A DNA stretch of 14,523 nucleotides from JADLHS01 sp036274115 (lineage in GTDB: Bacteria; Verrucomicrobiota; Verrucomicrobiia; Limisphaerales; JADLHS01): the NCBI GenBank assembly GCA_036274115.1, contig DASUGI010000408.1, positions 1-14,523 of the forward strand. The letters run 5' to 3'. The notes beneath the pieces were generated by a model that was given only the letters and a program-made list of their open reading frames with translations, made no database searches and had not been told where the DNA came from. Below are positions 1 to 7,346 of the stretch, piece after piece. A program made the translations under genes and the position numbers. Within the stretch, counting starts at the first letter, position 1, and every line of letters begins with the position of its first letter.

Positions 1-28
1 TGAAGCGACTTGTGTTCTTTTAGTTGCC

Positions 29-928
29 ATGAGCCCGCGTCCCCGTGCAGCGGCATTGATGCTGATGATGCTACTCTCGCCACATTCCCTGCCCTCGGCT
101 GAGTCGCCGACGAACACGGCAGGCATCCGGCTGCCAATTGAGTTTCGGCGCGGCAGCCTGCACGTGCCGGTCGTCGTGAATGGCTCGAACTCCCTTTCGT
201 TCAAGGTCGATACCGGGTTTGGCGTGACCACGGTGCATCCGGACCTGGTGGAAAAGCTGCAACTCAAGCGCGCTGGCTTCATCACGATTGTTGGTATCGC
301 CGGGGAGGAGAAGGCAGACACTTATGAGGGCGCGAAGTTTAATTTCGGCGGCGCCACCTACTCGCCGCGACGCGTCACAGTCCTTCCGTCCGAAGCACAA
401 AGCCGTCGCCGGCGTGACGGCATCCTGGGCGCCGGGTTCTTCCGGCGTTTCGTCGTGGAGATTGATTCGGCCAATCGAACGATGACGCTCTACGAGCCGA
501 GAGGTTTTCAATACAGCGGCAAGGGCGAAGTCATTCCACTGGAGTTCCGGCGCGACACACCGATTGTCGAGGCGGCAATCAACTTCACGAATCGTGCGCC
601 GGTCTGGGCAAAGTTTGAGATCGATTCGGGCTGTGATGGCGAGCTTTGCCTGGGACACGATTTCGTTGAGAAGAATAGGCTTGATGACGAGACTGGTCAT
701 GCGAGTTCACGTTCTGGCGTGGGCGGCAGCGTGGACACGCGTCATGGCAAATTGCCGCAATTTCAACTCGGCAAAGCGACCCTGGACAATTTGCCGGCGA
801 ACTTTTTCTCCGAAGGCTCGCCTGCGGGTGAAGGTCTCGCCGGTCATATCGGCATGGGAACGCTCCGGCACTTCAAAGTCATTTTCGATTACTCGCGCAA
901 GCAAATGATTCTTGAATCCGCGAAGTGA
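29..928 (+). CDS. Exported retropepsin-like aspartic protease with two D-[TS]-G motifs
   Basis: A 299-residue protein with a probable signal peptide: Arg near the N-terminus, a Met/Leu-rich core to about residue 18, and a plausible cleavage after PSA at residue 24. Two half-domains are visible. The first has VDTG (Asp61) followed by a hydrophobic Val-Thr-Thr-Val; the second has IDSG (Asp199). Each half ends in a typical aspartyl-protease strand pair (GILGAGFFRRF at 131-141 and GHIGMGTLRHF at 272-282). This fits the family of bacterial periplasmic pepsin/retropepsin-like proteins in which two lobes supply the two catalytic aspartates. Substrate unknown. The ATG at 29 has no clear Shine-Dalgarno; Met11 is an alternative start but would leave a poorer signal peptide. 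A short stem with a six-base loop (930-947) follows the stop but lacks a T-run. The fold call is fairly sure; actual proteolysis is inferred. Confidence 0.82.
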   Translation: MSPRPRAAALMLMMLLSPHSLPSAESPTNTAGIRLPIEFRRGSLHVPVVVNGSNSLSFKVDTGFGVTTVHPDLVEKLQLKRAGFITIVGIAGEEKADTYEGAKFNFGGATYSPRRVTVLPSEAQSRRRRDGILGAGFFRRFVVEIDSANRTMTLYEPRGFQYSGKGEVIPLEFRRDTPIVEAAINFTNRAPVWAKFEIDSGCDGELCLGHDFVEKNRLDDETGHASSRSGVGGSVDTRHGKLPQFQLGKATLDNLPANFFSEGSPAGEGLAGHIGMGTLRHFKVIFDYSRKQMILESAK

Positions 929-1060
929 AACGCCACTTCAATGGCGTCGGTTCGCAAGCAGTTTTTCGAGTCAAGTTCCAATTGCCGCAACGCACCTACG
1001 GGATTCTGCCCATTGAAGAAATCGGTTCGCGTGAAGACGATGTGTAACCTGAACTGCCAC

Positions 1061-1088
1061 TTTACGGTCGCGCAATCATGGTTATATT
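1061..1088 (+). promoter_or_regulatory. Sigma-70-like promoter of the receiver-PAS gene
   Basis: TTTACG at 1061-1066 and TATATT at 1083-1088 are separated by 16 bases, a near-consensus vegetative promoter. It predicts a start near 1095 and a leader of about 24 bases containing GGAGCCAGGG, whose AGGG ends 8 bases before the ATG at 1119. Confidence 0.5.
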
Positions 1089-1092
1089 GCGC
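1070..1092. promoter_or_regulatory. Candidate operator: inverted repeat GCGCAAT-N9-ATTGCGC
   Basis: Two perfect 7-base arms (1070-1076 and 1086-1092) flank a 9-base spacer. The site covers most of the promoter spacer and overlaps the -10 box, so a dimeric repressor bound here would block transcription of the receiver-PAS gene. Which protein binds is unknown. As RNA it could only form a weak hairpin, and most of it lies upstream of the predicted transcript start, so a DNA-level role is more likely. Confidence 0.4.
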
Positions 1093-1118
1093 CTACCGTT
1101 GGAGCCAGGGACAACGAC

Positions 1119-1886
1119 ATGAAACCAAAACTGCGGATTCTTAATCTCGAAGACGAATTGATTGATGCGGAGCTGAACCAGGCCATGCTCTCAGCGCGGT
1201 GGCCGGACTGTGAATTGATTCGCGTCGCAACGCGCGATGAGTTTGTGCAGGCGCTGGAAACGGGAGGGTTTGACCTGATTCTGTCTGATTACACCATTCC
1301 CGGTTTCGACGGTCGGTCCGCTTTGCAACTGGCGCGCGAGCGACGGCCGGAAGTGCCTTTCATCTTTGTGTCCGGCACAATCGGCGAGGACACGGCCATC
1401 GAGGCGCTGAAGAATGGCGCGACCGATTATGTGCTAAAGCATCGGCCGATTCGCCTGATTCCGGCGGTGGACCGTGCGCTGCGCGAAATGGATGAACGCG
1501 ATGAACGCATCAGGGCTGAGGAAGCGATGCGACAGTCCGAATACAAATATCGCGAGCTCTTTGAAAGCCTGGGGGACGGCGCGTTTCTGGCCGACGAAGC
1601 GAGCGGCAAAATCATTGATACCAATCGCAAGGCGGAATCCATGATCGGGGCCACACGTTCCGAGATTTTGGGCCATAAACAAAAGGAATTCCTCGAACTG
1701 GAGCACACGCGCCCGGTGCCGGGCACCGATAACGATGCCTACAATATCACGGCGTTTGAGTGTCAGATGATTCCGCGCCGAGGCGAGCCGTTTTGGGTGG
1801 AGGCGCGGTCAACGCGGATAAAGTTGTTCAATCATCCGCTGGTGCTCCGGCTTTGTCACGACTTGCGGGAGCGGCATAAGCACTAA
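1119..1886 (+). CDS. Response-regulator receiver domain fused to a PAS domain, no output domain
   Basis: A 255-residue cytoplasmic signalling protein. The receiver domain (about 5-122) has the acidic pair Glu11-Asp12, the phospho-acceptor Asp57 in LILSDYTIPG, Ser85 in FVSG and Lys107 in YVLK, so it should be phosphorylatable. A charged helix (123-140) leads into a PAS domain (about 139-250) with the usual YRELFES start and a closing LRLCHDLRER. In most proteins of this layout a histidine kinase, cyclase or further PAS domain follows; here the frame stops five residues after the PAS end. It may be a short single-purpose regulator or the front of a larger protein cut off by the repeat element whose conserved flank begins at the next base (1887). 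Ligand and partner kinase are not evident; the histidine kinase at 3219-4889 is a possible but unproven partner. Confidence 0.88.
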   Translation: MKPKLRILNLEDELIDAELNQAMLSARWPDCELIRVATRDEFVQALETGGFDLILSDYTIPGFDGRSALQLARERRPEVPFIFVSGTIGEDTAIEALKNGATDYVLKHRPIRLIPAVDRALREMDERDERIRAEEAMRQSEYKYRELFESLGDGAFLADEASGKIIDTNRKAESMIGATRSEILGHKQKEFLELEHTRPVPGTDNDAYNITAFECQMIPRRGEPFWVEARSTRIKLFNHPLVLRLCHDLRERHKH

Positions 1887-2058
1887 GCGGCGCGTCATTG
1901 CTTGTAGGACAGGCGTCGCGCCTGTCTCCATCTTTTGGGGAGTCAATTTGGGGAGTCAGCGCGAAAAAACCCGCAGGCGCAGGACAGTTGGATCGTTTCG
2001 TCAAATCCGCTCAAGCGGGAGACTTTAAAGTTAGAGACAGGCGCGACGCCTGTCCTAC
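1887..2058 (+). repeat. Inverted-repeat element, copy 1 (REP/BIME- or MITE-like)
   Basis: A 25-base terminal arm at 1904-1928 is repeated as its exact reverse complement at 2034-2058. Each arm is itself a hairpin, with core GACAGGCGTCGCGCCTGTC. Smaller palindromes lie inside (TCCGCTCAAGCGGGA at 2006-2020). A 15-base left flank (1887-1901) is shared with copy 3. The element fills the gap between convergent genes, starting one base after the stop of the receiver-PAS gene and ending 10 bases before the stop of purQ, so its hairpins may act as a two-way terminator. No protein is encoded; short open frames through it are not genes. Confidence 0.85.
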
Positions 2059-2068
2059 GGATTGGGAA

Positions 2069-2779
<711 letters not shown>

Positions 2780-2786
2780 TCCTGGC

Positions 2787-2857
2787 GGTTAAATGGGTTA
2801 AATCAGTTAAACGGTTAAATGGTCAAACTCGCGAGGCAGTGAATCACTCATTTAACC
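2787..2857. repeat. GTTAAA tandem and inverted repeat in the purS-purQ spacer
   Basis: GTTAAA occurs four times at 8-9 base steps (2788, 2797, 2806, 2814). A 9-base inverted pair, GGTTAAATG (2813-2821) and CATTTAACC (2849-2857), can close a stem with a 27-base loop. It lies in the transcript between purS and purQ. It could be a processing site or simply an intergenic repeat. Confidence 0.5.
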
Positions 2858-2863
2858 AATCAC

Positions 2864-3109
2864 TCAATCACTAATCTCCAGTCGATAATCCTCAATCACC
2901 GGATTGCTCAACAGCTTGTGGGCAGCGTCGTTGATCGCTTTCTGCGCCGCGGCTTTGTCCGTGCCGGCAGCGAGATCGATCTCGATGTACTTGCCGATGT
3001 GGACGCCGGTGACATCCTTGTAGCCCATGTGTTCAAGAGCGTTCTGGACGGTTTTGCCCTGCGGGTCGAGCACAGCCTTTTTCGGAGTAATGATAATCTT
3101 TGCCTTCAT
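2864..3109 (-). CDS. purS: Phosphoribosylformylglycinamidine synthase subunit PurS
   Basis: An 81-residue protein of the right size and pattern for PurS, the small dimeric subunit that bridges PurQ and PurL and helps ammonia channelling. The N-terminal KIIITPKKAVLDPQGKTVQ segment and the central VTGVHIGKYIEIDL strand are family hallmarks, and the C-terminal half is the usual Ala-rich helix followed by the NPVIEDYRLEI strand. It precedes purQ in a two-gene run. The gap from the upstream histidine kinase is 109 bases, enough for its own promoter, although no clear -10/-35 pair or Shine-Dalgarno is visible. The spacer holds GAACGG/CCGTTC arms around a T-rich loop just before the ATG, which could fold in the leader. 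Confidence 0.95.
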   Translation of the reverse strand: MKAKIIITPKKAVLDPQGKTVQNALEHMGYKDVTGVHIGKYIEIDLAAGTDKAAAQKAINDAAHKLLSNPVIEDYRLEISD

Positions 3110-3218
3110 GCGAACGGGTGGTTCTCCCGTGAAAAAATCCGTTCACAGGATGCAAAAGATTAGTGGGAGTGGCGAGTTTTTTCGCGGCACGCAACTCGTA
3201 GCTGCGCGCGGGTCTGCT

Positions 3219-4889
3219 TCAGTCGCCCTTAACCGACTTGGAGGAAGGAACAATGCTCGACTCCAATTGCGACATCAGCAGTGACGCTTCTCGGGAATCC
3301 GTAGCCACCGGCAGCCTTTCGGATTTGGCAGGACGCGGAGAATCCGATGATTCGGGAACCGCGTCCCAGGCGGGCAGACTGAGAATGAAGGTCGCGCCTT
3401 CGCCCAGCACGCTCTGACAGGCGACGCTGCCACACATGGCCTCGGCAAGTTTCTTGGCAATCGAGAGGCCAAGACCGGTGGAGGATTCACCGCCGGTGGG
3501 CCGTGCGCTGAGTCGGGTGAATTTGCCGAAGAGTTTTCGTTGATCGGCCTCGCTGATGCCTGGTCCACGGTCCTTGACAGCAACGCGCGCGAAGCCGTGT
3601 TCAACGAAGGCCCGGATGTGCACGGTCGTTTTCGGCGGTGAATACTTCAGGGCGTTGGAAATCAGGTTGTCGAGCACCTGCATGGTGGCGTTGCGATCGG
3701 CCCGGCTCCAGATGGGAGCACCGCTCTCCGCGACAATCGAGATCTCCTTGCGCACCGCGTGAGTTCGGTTGTTCGCGACACATTCAGCAGCAATCGCGCG
3801 GAGGTCACAGCGCTGGAGGTTTGACGTGAAGCGCCCTTGCTCGATCGCGTTGGCGTCGAGCAGGTCTTTGATCAGTTGAAACATACGCTGTCCGGCGCCG
3901 GCGATGTTTTCGGAGAGCTTGGCTACCTGGTCCGGCGGGACGTTCAACTTCAGCAATTCCGCCGAGCCGATGATGACGGTGAGCGGATTTTTCAAATCGT
4001 GAGCGGCGATGCCAAGAAAATCGGTTTTCTCCTGGCTCAAACGGGCGAGTTGTTCGTTGGACGTTTCGAGTTTGGAAAGCGCCTCGCGCATTCCGGCGAA
4101 GGCGCGTTCACGACCCGCTTCAAAGATCACGCCCAACAGGAACATGAAAGCAATCAGACTCAGGTAGCCGGCGGCGCTGACATATGGGTGCCATTTCAGG
4201 TCGTAAGTAGGTTCCATCCGAACCCCGGAAAAATTTGCCAAAACTATTCCGCCGCCCGCAATGAACGCGGTCAGCACCCACCATGTGGCGGCTCGCACGC
4301 CGACGAGCAACAACGCGCACAGCGGCACACTCACCAGCCAGGCGATGGAGTGTCCTTCGAGGCCGCCCTCGACGCAACACAGCGCGGTGAAACCCAAAAT
4401 CAGGATCGCGCAAAGAGAATTGCCGGCCAGCGACAAGGACTCCGTCCGGCGCAACAGCCAGGGAATCGCGGCGAAGCCCGCACTGCAAACCACCACGATG
4501 ATGGCGCCCTGCTGATGACCGATGAGCACGTAGAATAGCGCGAACAACGAACCGAACACGGCACCGAGAAAGCCAAACCGCGCGGTCATTCTCGCACGAC
4601 GGCTCAACTCGAAGTCCTGCGAGCACTGGGGCGGAACGAAACGCTCTGCGGCGTCGGCGATTGCGGTCAGGCCGCTACGGCAAAGCCGATTCAGCGACGC
4701 GGGAGAGGGTGGGTTTGACGCGCGAGATGTTGAGCGAAGAAAAAAATCGCTATCCGACAAAGCGGAAACGCCGGCTGGGTTCAGCGGGGCAACTTTGTTG
4801 GAAGCGGAGGCGGACACGGCATCAATTTCACAAGCCGGTTCGGCCAAAATAGAAACAAATCTGGACAGACTTGTCCCGTGCTGGGTCAA
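3219..4889 (-). CDS. Membrane-bound sensor histidine kinase with six TM segments
   Basis: A hydrophobic sensor region with about six membrane spans (residues 104-124, 127-145, 152-172, 181-198, 201-220, 238-256) is followed by a coiled linker (257-289), a HisKA domain with His297 in FLGIAAHDLKNPLT, and an ATPase domain with the N-box DNLISNALKYS (Asn408/Asn412), G1 box DRGPGIS (440-446) and G2 box TGLGLSIAKK (471-480). All catalytic landmarks are intact, so it should be active. The signal is unknown; there is no periplasmic domain, so it may sense a membrane or envelope state. No response regulator is adjacent. The start is uncertain: the given start is TTG at 4889, and the first ATG is residue 101 (4589), directly before the first span. 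The first 80 residues are Ser/Ala-rich with no recognisable domain. A 46-residue Ser/Pro-rich tail follows the ATPase domain. Confidence 0.9.
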   Translation of the reverse strand: MTQHGTSLSRFVSILAEPACEIDAVSASASNKVAPLNPAGVSALSDSDFFLRSTSRASNPPSPASLNRLCRSGLTAIADAAERFVPPQCSQDFELSRRARMTARFGFLGAVFGSLFALFYVLIGHQQGAIIVVVCSAGFAAIPWLLRRTESLSLAGNSLCAILILGFTALCCVEGGLEGHSIAWLVSVPLCALLLVGVRAATWWVLTAFIAGGGIVLANFSGVRMEPTYDLKWHPYVSAAGYLSLIAFMFLLGVIFEAGRERAFAGMREALSKLETSNEQLARLSQEKTDFLGIAAHDLKNPLTVIIGSAELLKLNVPPDQVAKLSENIAGAGQRMFQLIKDLLDANAIEQGRFTSNLQRCDLRAIAAECVANNRTHAVRKEISIVAESGAPIWSRADRNATMQVLDNLISNALKYSPPKTTVHIRAFVEHGFARVAVKDRGPGISEADQRKLFGKFTRLSARPTGGESSTGLGLSIAKKLAEAMCGSVACQSVLGEGATFILSLPAWDAVPESSDSPRPAKSERLPVATDSREASLLMSQLESSIVPSSKSVKGD

Positions 4890-4942
4890 TCAGCCTGACC
4901 TTGCTCGCTTTAGAGCGCTTGATAATCACTGTTCGGAAAATA

Positions 4943-4980
4943 GCAAACGCTGTTCCGGGCGGGCGGAACAGCGTGTTTGC
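4943..4980 (-). terminator. Probable intrinsic terminator of the envelope lipoprotein operon
   Basis: Arms of 14 paired bases, GCAAAC plus GCTGTTCC, fold around an 8-base G/C loop, interrupted by one two-base bulge. On the minus strand the stem is followed by TATTTT. It lies 34 bases beyond the stop of the YcfL-like gene and before the kinase, as expected for a terminator. The T-run is short, so termination may be partial. Confidence 0.65.
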
Positions 4981-5013
4981 GATAGCCGAGAATTCTACGG
5001 ACCGGCGAGCCGA

Positions 5014-5433
5014 TCAACGGGCCTGCCGAACCCGAATGGTATATTTCTTCGCCAGATTATTGGCGGAAACAAACCGGACCTGCTCGGTGGCGTTCTCGGT
5101 CAGAATCAGTGTTTGGAACGGTGCCTGGTCGCCAACGATCACGCCCGCAGCATCCTTGAAGACGCAATCGGTCTGGACCTCAATGCGACGGTTTTCGCGG
5201 TTGCGAAATTGCACGATGATTTCCAATCGGCCGTCGGGCAGAGTGTTTTCATACATTCCGCTGCTCGTGATGGAGTATTGCACCGCCGGGTCGAGGAACA
5301 CCAGACGTTCGGTGTTTTCATACGCGGGAGTCTTCGATTGCTGCGGCAAGTAAGGTCCCTTGTCATACGTGCTCGAACAACCGGCGAGCAACAGGGCGCT
5401 GAATGCAATTGCGGGAATCAGTTTCGTTTTCAT
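5014..5433 (-). CDS. YcfL-like (DUF1425) lipoprotein
   Basis: A 139-residue predicted lipoprotein: Lys2/Lys4, a hydrophobic core, and a lipobox LLAGC with Cys19, so it should be acylated and outer-membrane or inner-membrane anchored after processing. The mature part is a compact beta-rich domain (EIIVQFRNRENRRIEVQ at about 71-87, then FVSANNLAKKYTIRVRQ near the end), which matches the YcfL/DUF1425 pattern. In enterobacteria ycfL sits beside lpoB (ycfM), the activator of PBP1b; here the LpoB-like gene lies two genes upstream on the same strand. Its ATG overlaps the stop of the COG3014 gene (ATGA), so translation is probably coupled. It is the last gene of the operon, followed by a hairpin at 4943-4980. 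The family call is by motif and context. Confidence 0.8.
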   Translation of the reverse strand: MKTKLIPAIAFSALLLAGCSSTYDKGPYLPQQSKTPAYENTERLVFLDPAVQYSITSSGMYENTLPDGRLEIIVQFRNRENRRIEVQTDCVFKDAAGVIVGDQAPFQTLILTENATEQVRFVSANNLAKKYTIRVRQAR

Positions 5434-6725
5434 TGTGTTTGCGGTGTTGTGGAAGTGTCACTCATGAACACGACTTTGTCACGGTCCTCAGGCACGTTCA
5501 CGATGAGTGTTTTGGTTAATTTCGGATCCGGCACTCCGGCAGCGTTGTTGAATTCAATCGTGACGTTGTGCTGCCCGGGGGAAAGTTTCATGGTCGCAAA
5601 GCTGATGAACTGCGGCAGGTTGTCCCACGTGCGCGTGTCGGCCTCTGGCGTCGTGGCGGCAGAAATACCTTTGCTGATGAGACCTGCCAATGCGATGCCG
5701 AGACCGACGCCTTGAACCGTGTTGTTGTCGCTCACCGCCGCGGTGGTGAGTCCGCCGATCAATGCCACATCGCCAATCGTGTCCGTCGTCTTCTTGAATA
5801 CCGCCTTGTTCGCCAGCACATGATCCATCACGCGGCCGCCGCGGGTCGTGGCTTGAAAGTTCAGATTGTCGCAGGGTGCGACTTGCAGATCGATATTGCC
5901 CGTCTTTATTTGTGCCGACAACACGGGCGAACCGCGCGTGCGAAAGCGGAGTTCCTCGCCGTAATTGCCGGAGTTGTACTTCATCGGCCCCGGACCATAC
6001 TCCAGAATGAAGATGACGTTGGCCTTGGGATTGAGTTCCGGGAGGTTGATGTTCTTCGCGTTTGCTTTGGCGCGCGCGAATGCATCTGAGCCGTCACCGC
6101 CCAGTTTGGCCGACGCCAAACCGTCGAGGTAATCAGGTAGAACCCAATCGCCGGCGTATTCCTTGTTTTCGGCGTCGCTGTCTTCGAACTCAGCGCTGCG
6201 AAAACAGGCGCGGGCATTGTCCAGTTCGCCGTCCATCCAGTAGATCACGCCGCGATAGAAATACGCCATGCTGCGCTCGTAAGGTTCACCGATGAAAGTT
6301 TTGCGGGATTCCTTTGCGAACACGCCGCGGGATTTGCGCGCTTCGGAGTCTGGTCCATAAGCTCCCCCCAACGTCAGCAACGCATCATCCAGCAACGGCT
6401 TGGCGACATCGAATTTGCCCTGACGCATCACCGCGGCCGCGGTGCGGTATTGCCAGAGCACTTTGTCTTTGGGCGGGCCCTCAGCAATCATGTTGGGCCC
6501 GTCCACCAGAATGTCGCCGGTCATCGGGACGGTGTGCTTGGGCGTGGTGGCGCAGCCGGAGGCAAGCAAGAGCGCGGTGGACAGGAACAAATTCAACGCA
6601 AAGGCGCAAAGGCGCAAAGGCGCAAAGGGAGAAGACTTTTCCGCTCCTTGCGTCTTGGCGTCTTGGCGTCTTGGCGTTAATTCCGTTGTGCCATGACGTG
6701 TATGCAATTTACAACTCGTCATCAC
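5430..6725 (-). CDS. COG3014-type lipoprotein with TPR-like N-terminal half
   Basis: The reading frame runs 431 residues from a GTG at 6725 (an ATG is next). A hydrophobic stretch at 41-55 ends in LASGC (Cys58), a lipobox. The mature protein has TPR-like helices (WQYRTAAAVMRQGKFDVAKP at 90-109; YERSMAYFYRGVIYWMDGEL near 149-168), then a mixed domain with a glycine-rich hydrophobic helix around residues 350-370 and a C-terminal beta region. COG3014 proteins usually accompany YcfL and LpoB homologues; their exact role is unknown. The start is odd. Residues 16-44 are encoded by an intergenic-type repeat (6595-6680), so the normal signal-peptide n-region is replaced by a long basic leader. A TTG at residue 44 would give a 14-residue leader with no positive charge. 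The frame also overlaps the end of the GIY-YIG gene by 17 bases. Lipoprotein call good, start poor. Confidence 0.82.
   Translation of the reverse strand: MMTSCKLHTRHGTTELTPRRQDAKTQGAEKSSPFAPLRLCAFALNLFLSTALLLASGCATTPKHTVPMTGDILVDGPNMIAEGPPKDKVLWQYRTAAAVMRQGKFDVAKPLLDDALLTLGGAYGPDSEARKSRGVFAKESRKTFIGEPYERSMAYFYRGVIYWMDGELDNARACFRSAEFEDSDAENKEYAGDWVLPDYLDGLASAKLGGDGSDAFARAKANAKNINLPELNPKANVIFILEYGPGPMKYNSGNYGEELRFRTRGSPVLSAQIKTGNIDLQVAPCDNLNFQATTRGGRVMDHVLANKAVFKKTTDTIGDVALIGGLTTAAVSDNNTVQGVGLGIALAGLISKGISAATTPEADTRTWDNLPQFISFATMKLSPGQHNVTIEFNNAAGVPDPKLTKTLIVNVPEDRDKVVFMSDTSTTPQTQ
6595..6680. repeat. 8-bp tandem repeats arranged as an imperfect inverted repeat
   Basis: The left arm has three full copies of AAAGGCGC (6600-6623) plus a partial one. 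The right arm has three copies of CGTCTTGG (6651-6674). The arms are largely complementary (AACGC...GGCGTT ends) around a loop GAGAAGACTTTTCCGC. Sequences of this kind are scattered between genes in many bacterial genomes and are known for producing false proteins rich in RRKDAKT or LRLCAFA strings. Here the minus-strand frame runs straight through it into the lipoprotein signal peptide. Confidence 0.8.
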
Positions 6726-7323
6726 GTATCTGTTGATGATCCAGAAGATATTGAATACCCCGGTGTTCTGCTCGCACAGCCTTCACTGTGTAACCAGGGT
6801 TACGACCAGCGTAATATTGCCCCCTGCTTCTTTCCTCTGTGACTCGCCGAATCATTTTCCGTTTTGCGAGACTCCCCAAAAGGAGTTCCAGTTTCACGTC
6901 CGAAAGGTCGAACGCGCGCTTAATTGTCTGAACGGTAGGGTTTGTTTGACGAACAATGGAGAGTAGAACTTTTTCCTCTTCCTCTGCAAAACGGACAGAC
7001 TTGCTTTGGCTGTCTGCTGTAACTGAACTTGTCAGCAACTCTTTCAAGCATGGCAGGCATTCGGCTAAGGCCTTGTCGATAGAAATCTGGAAGAATTCCC
7101 GGTCCGATTTAAATCTCGTGTTGCTCAAGAGTTCGTGGACACGTTTTTCCGTTTGTAAACAGTCATTAACGTGGAAACACGCCAGGACGAAAAAGGGAGT
7201 CGGCACACCAGTTGATCTGAGTTTTGCCAATCGTTCAAAGGGAGATTCCAACGAATGCCCAATCTTGAGGAGTCCGGGCATTGAACTATTTGATGCGAAA
7301 TAAATGTAGCCGCTTTGACTCAT
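6709..7323 (-). CDS. GIY-YIG nuclease-like domain (T5orf172/MUG113 type) with C-terminal winged helix
   Basis: A 204-residue protein. Residues 4-80 carry a GIY-YIG-like fold of the T5orf172/MUG113 type: GYIY (5-8), LLKIG (18-22), Arg31, TGVPTPF (38-44), the acidic Glu59 with a following His63, and REFF (75-78). Residues 113-180 look like a winged helix, with a helix-turn-helix around TVQTIKRAFDLSDVKLELLL and a basic RRVTEERSRGQYY wing. Such pairings occur in phage, restriction-linked and regulatory proteins; the substrate here is unknown. The gene sits between the LpoB-like and COG3014 genes, 25 bases after the former, and overlaps the latter. Hand counts of two 60-base lines give 45-48% GC against 63% for one line of the LpoB-like gene, which suggests acquisition. 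A perfect 14-bp palindrome lies 9 bases upstream of the ATG. Confidence 0.82.
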   Translation of the reverse strand: MSQSGYIYFASNSSMPGLLKIGHSLESPFERLAKLRSTGVPTPFFVLACFHVNDCLQTEKRVHELLSNTRFKSDREFFQISIDKALAECLPCLKELLTSSVTADSQSKSVRFAEEEEKVLLSIVRQTNPTVQTIKRAFDLSDVKLELLLGSLAKRKMIRRVTEERSRGQYYAGRNPGYTVKAVRAEHRGIQYLLDHQQIRDDEL

Positions 7324-7332
7324 GACACGCGA

Positions 7333-7346
7333 TAAGCCGCGGCTTA
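7333..7346. promoter_or_regulatory. Perfect 14-bp palindrome TAAGCCGCGGCTTA
   Basis: The palindrome fills most of the 25-base gap between the LpoB-like stop and the ATG of the GIY-YIG/winged-helix gene. It has no loop, so it is better suited to binding a protein dimer as DNA than to forming an RNA hairpin. It could be an operator for the winged-helix protein, but that is a guess. Confidence 0.3.

Noticed and set aside
71..700. Minus-strand open frame of 209 codons opposite the aspartic protease
   Set aside because: Arg-rich antisense shadow; the plus strand carries both protease motifs and a signal peptide.
930..947. Stem ACGCCA/TGGCGT after the aspartic protease gene as a terminator
   Set aside because: Only six base pairs and no T-run follows; too weak to call.
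941..1118. Small open frame or remnant gene between the protease and the receiver-PAS gene
   Set aside because: The 67-codon frame overlaps the promoter and the start of the next gene and shows no protein-like pattern.
3110..3218. Riboswitch or purine-responsive leader before purS
   Set aside because: Only short GAACGG/CCGTTC arms are visible; none of the conserved core of a purine or PRPP/ppGpp riboswitch could be recognised.
3837..4538. Plus-strand open frame of 233 codons antisense to the histidine kinase
   Set aside because: His/Gln/Arg-rich composition typical of a shadow of membrane-span codons; the minus strand has all kinase motifs.
4795..5715. Plus-strand open frame of 306 codons across the kinase start, the terminator and two lipoprotein genes
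   Set aside because: It crosses several minus-strand genes and a terminator hairpin; no domain is visible.
6595..6680. Possible CRISPR or VNTR array
   Set aside because: Units are 8 bases with no spacers, and the two halves are inverted; it is a palindromic intergenic repeat, and no cas genes are present.
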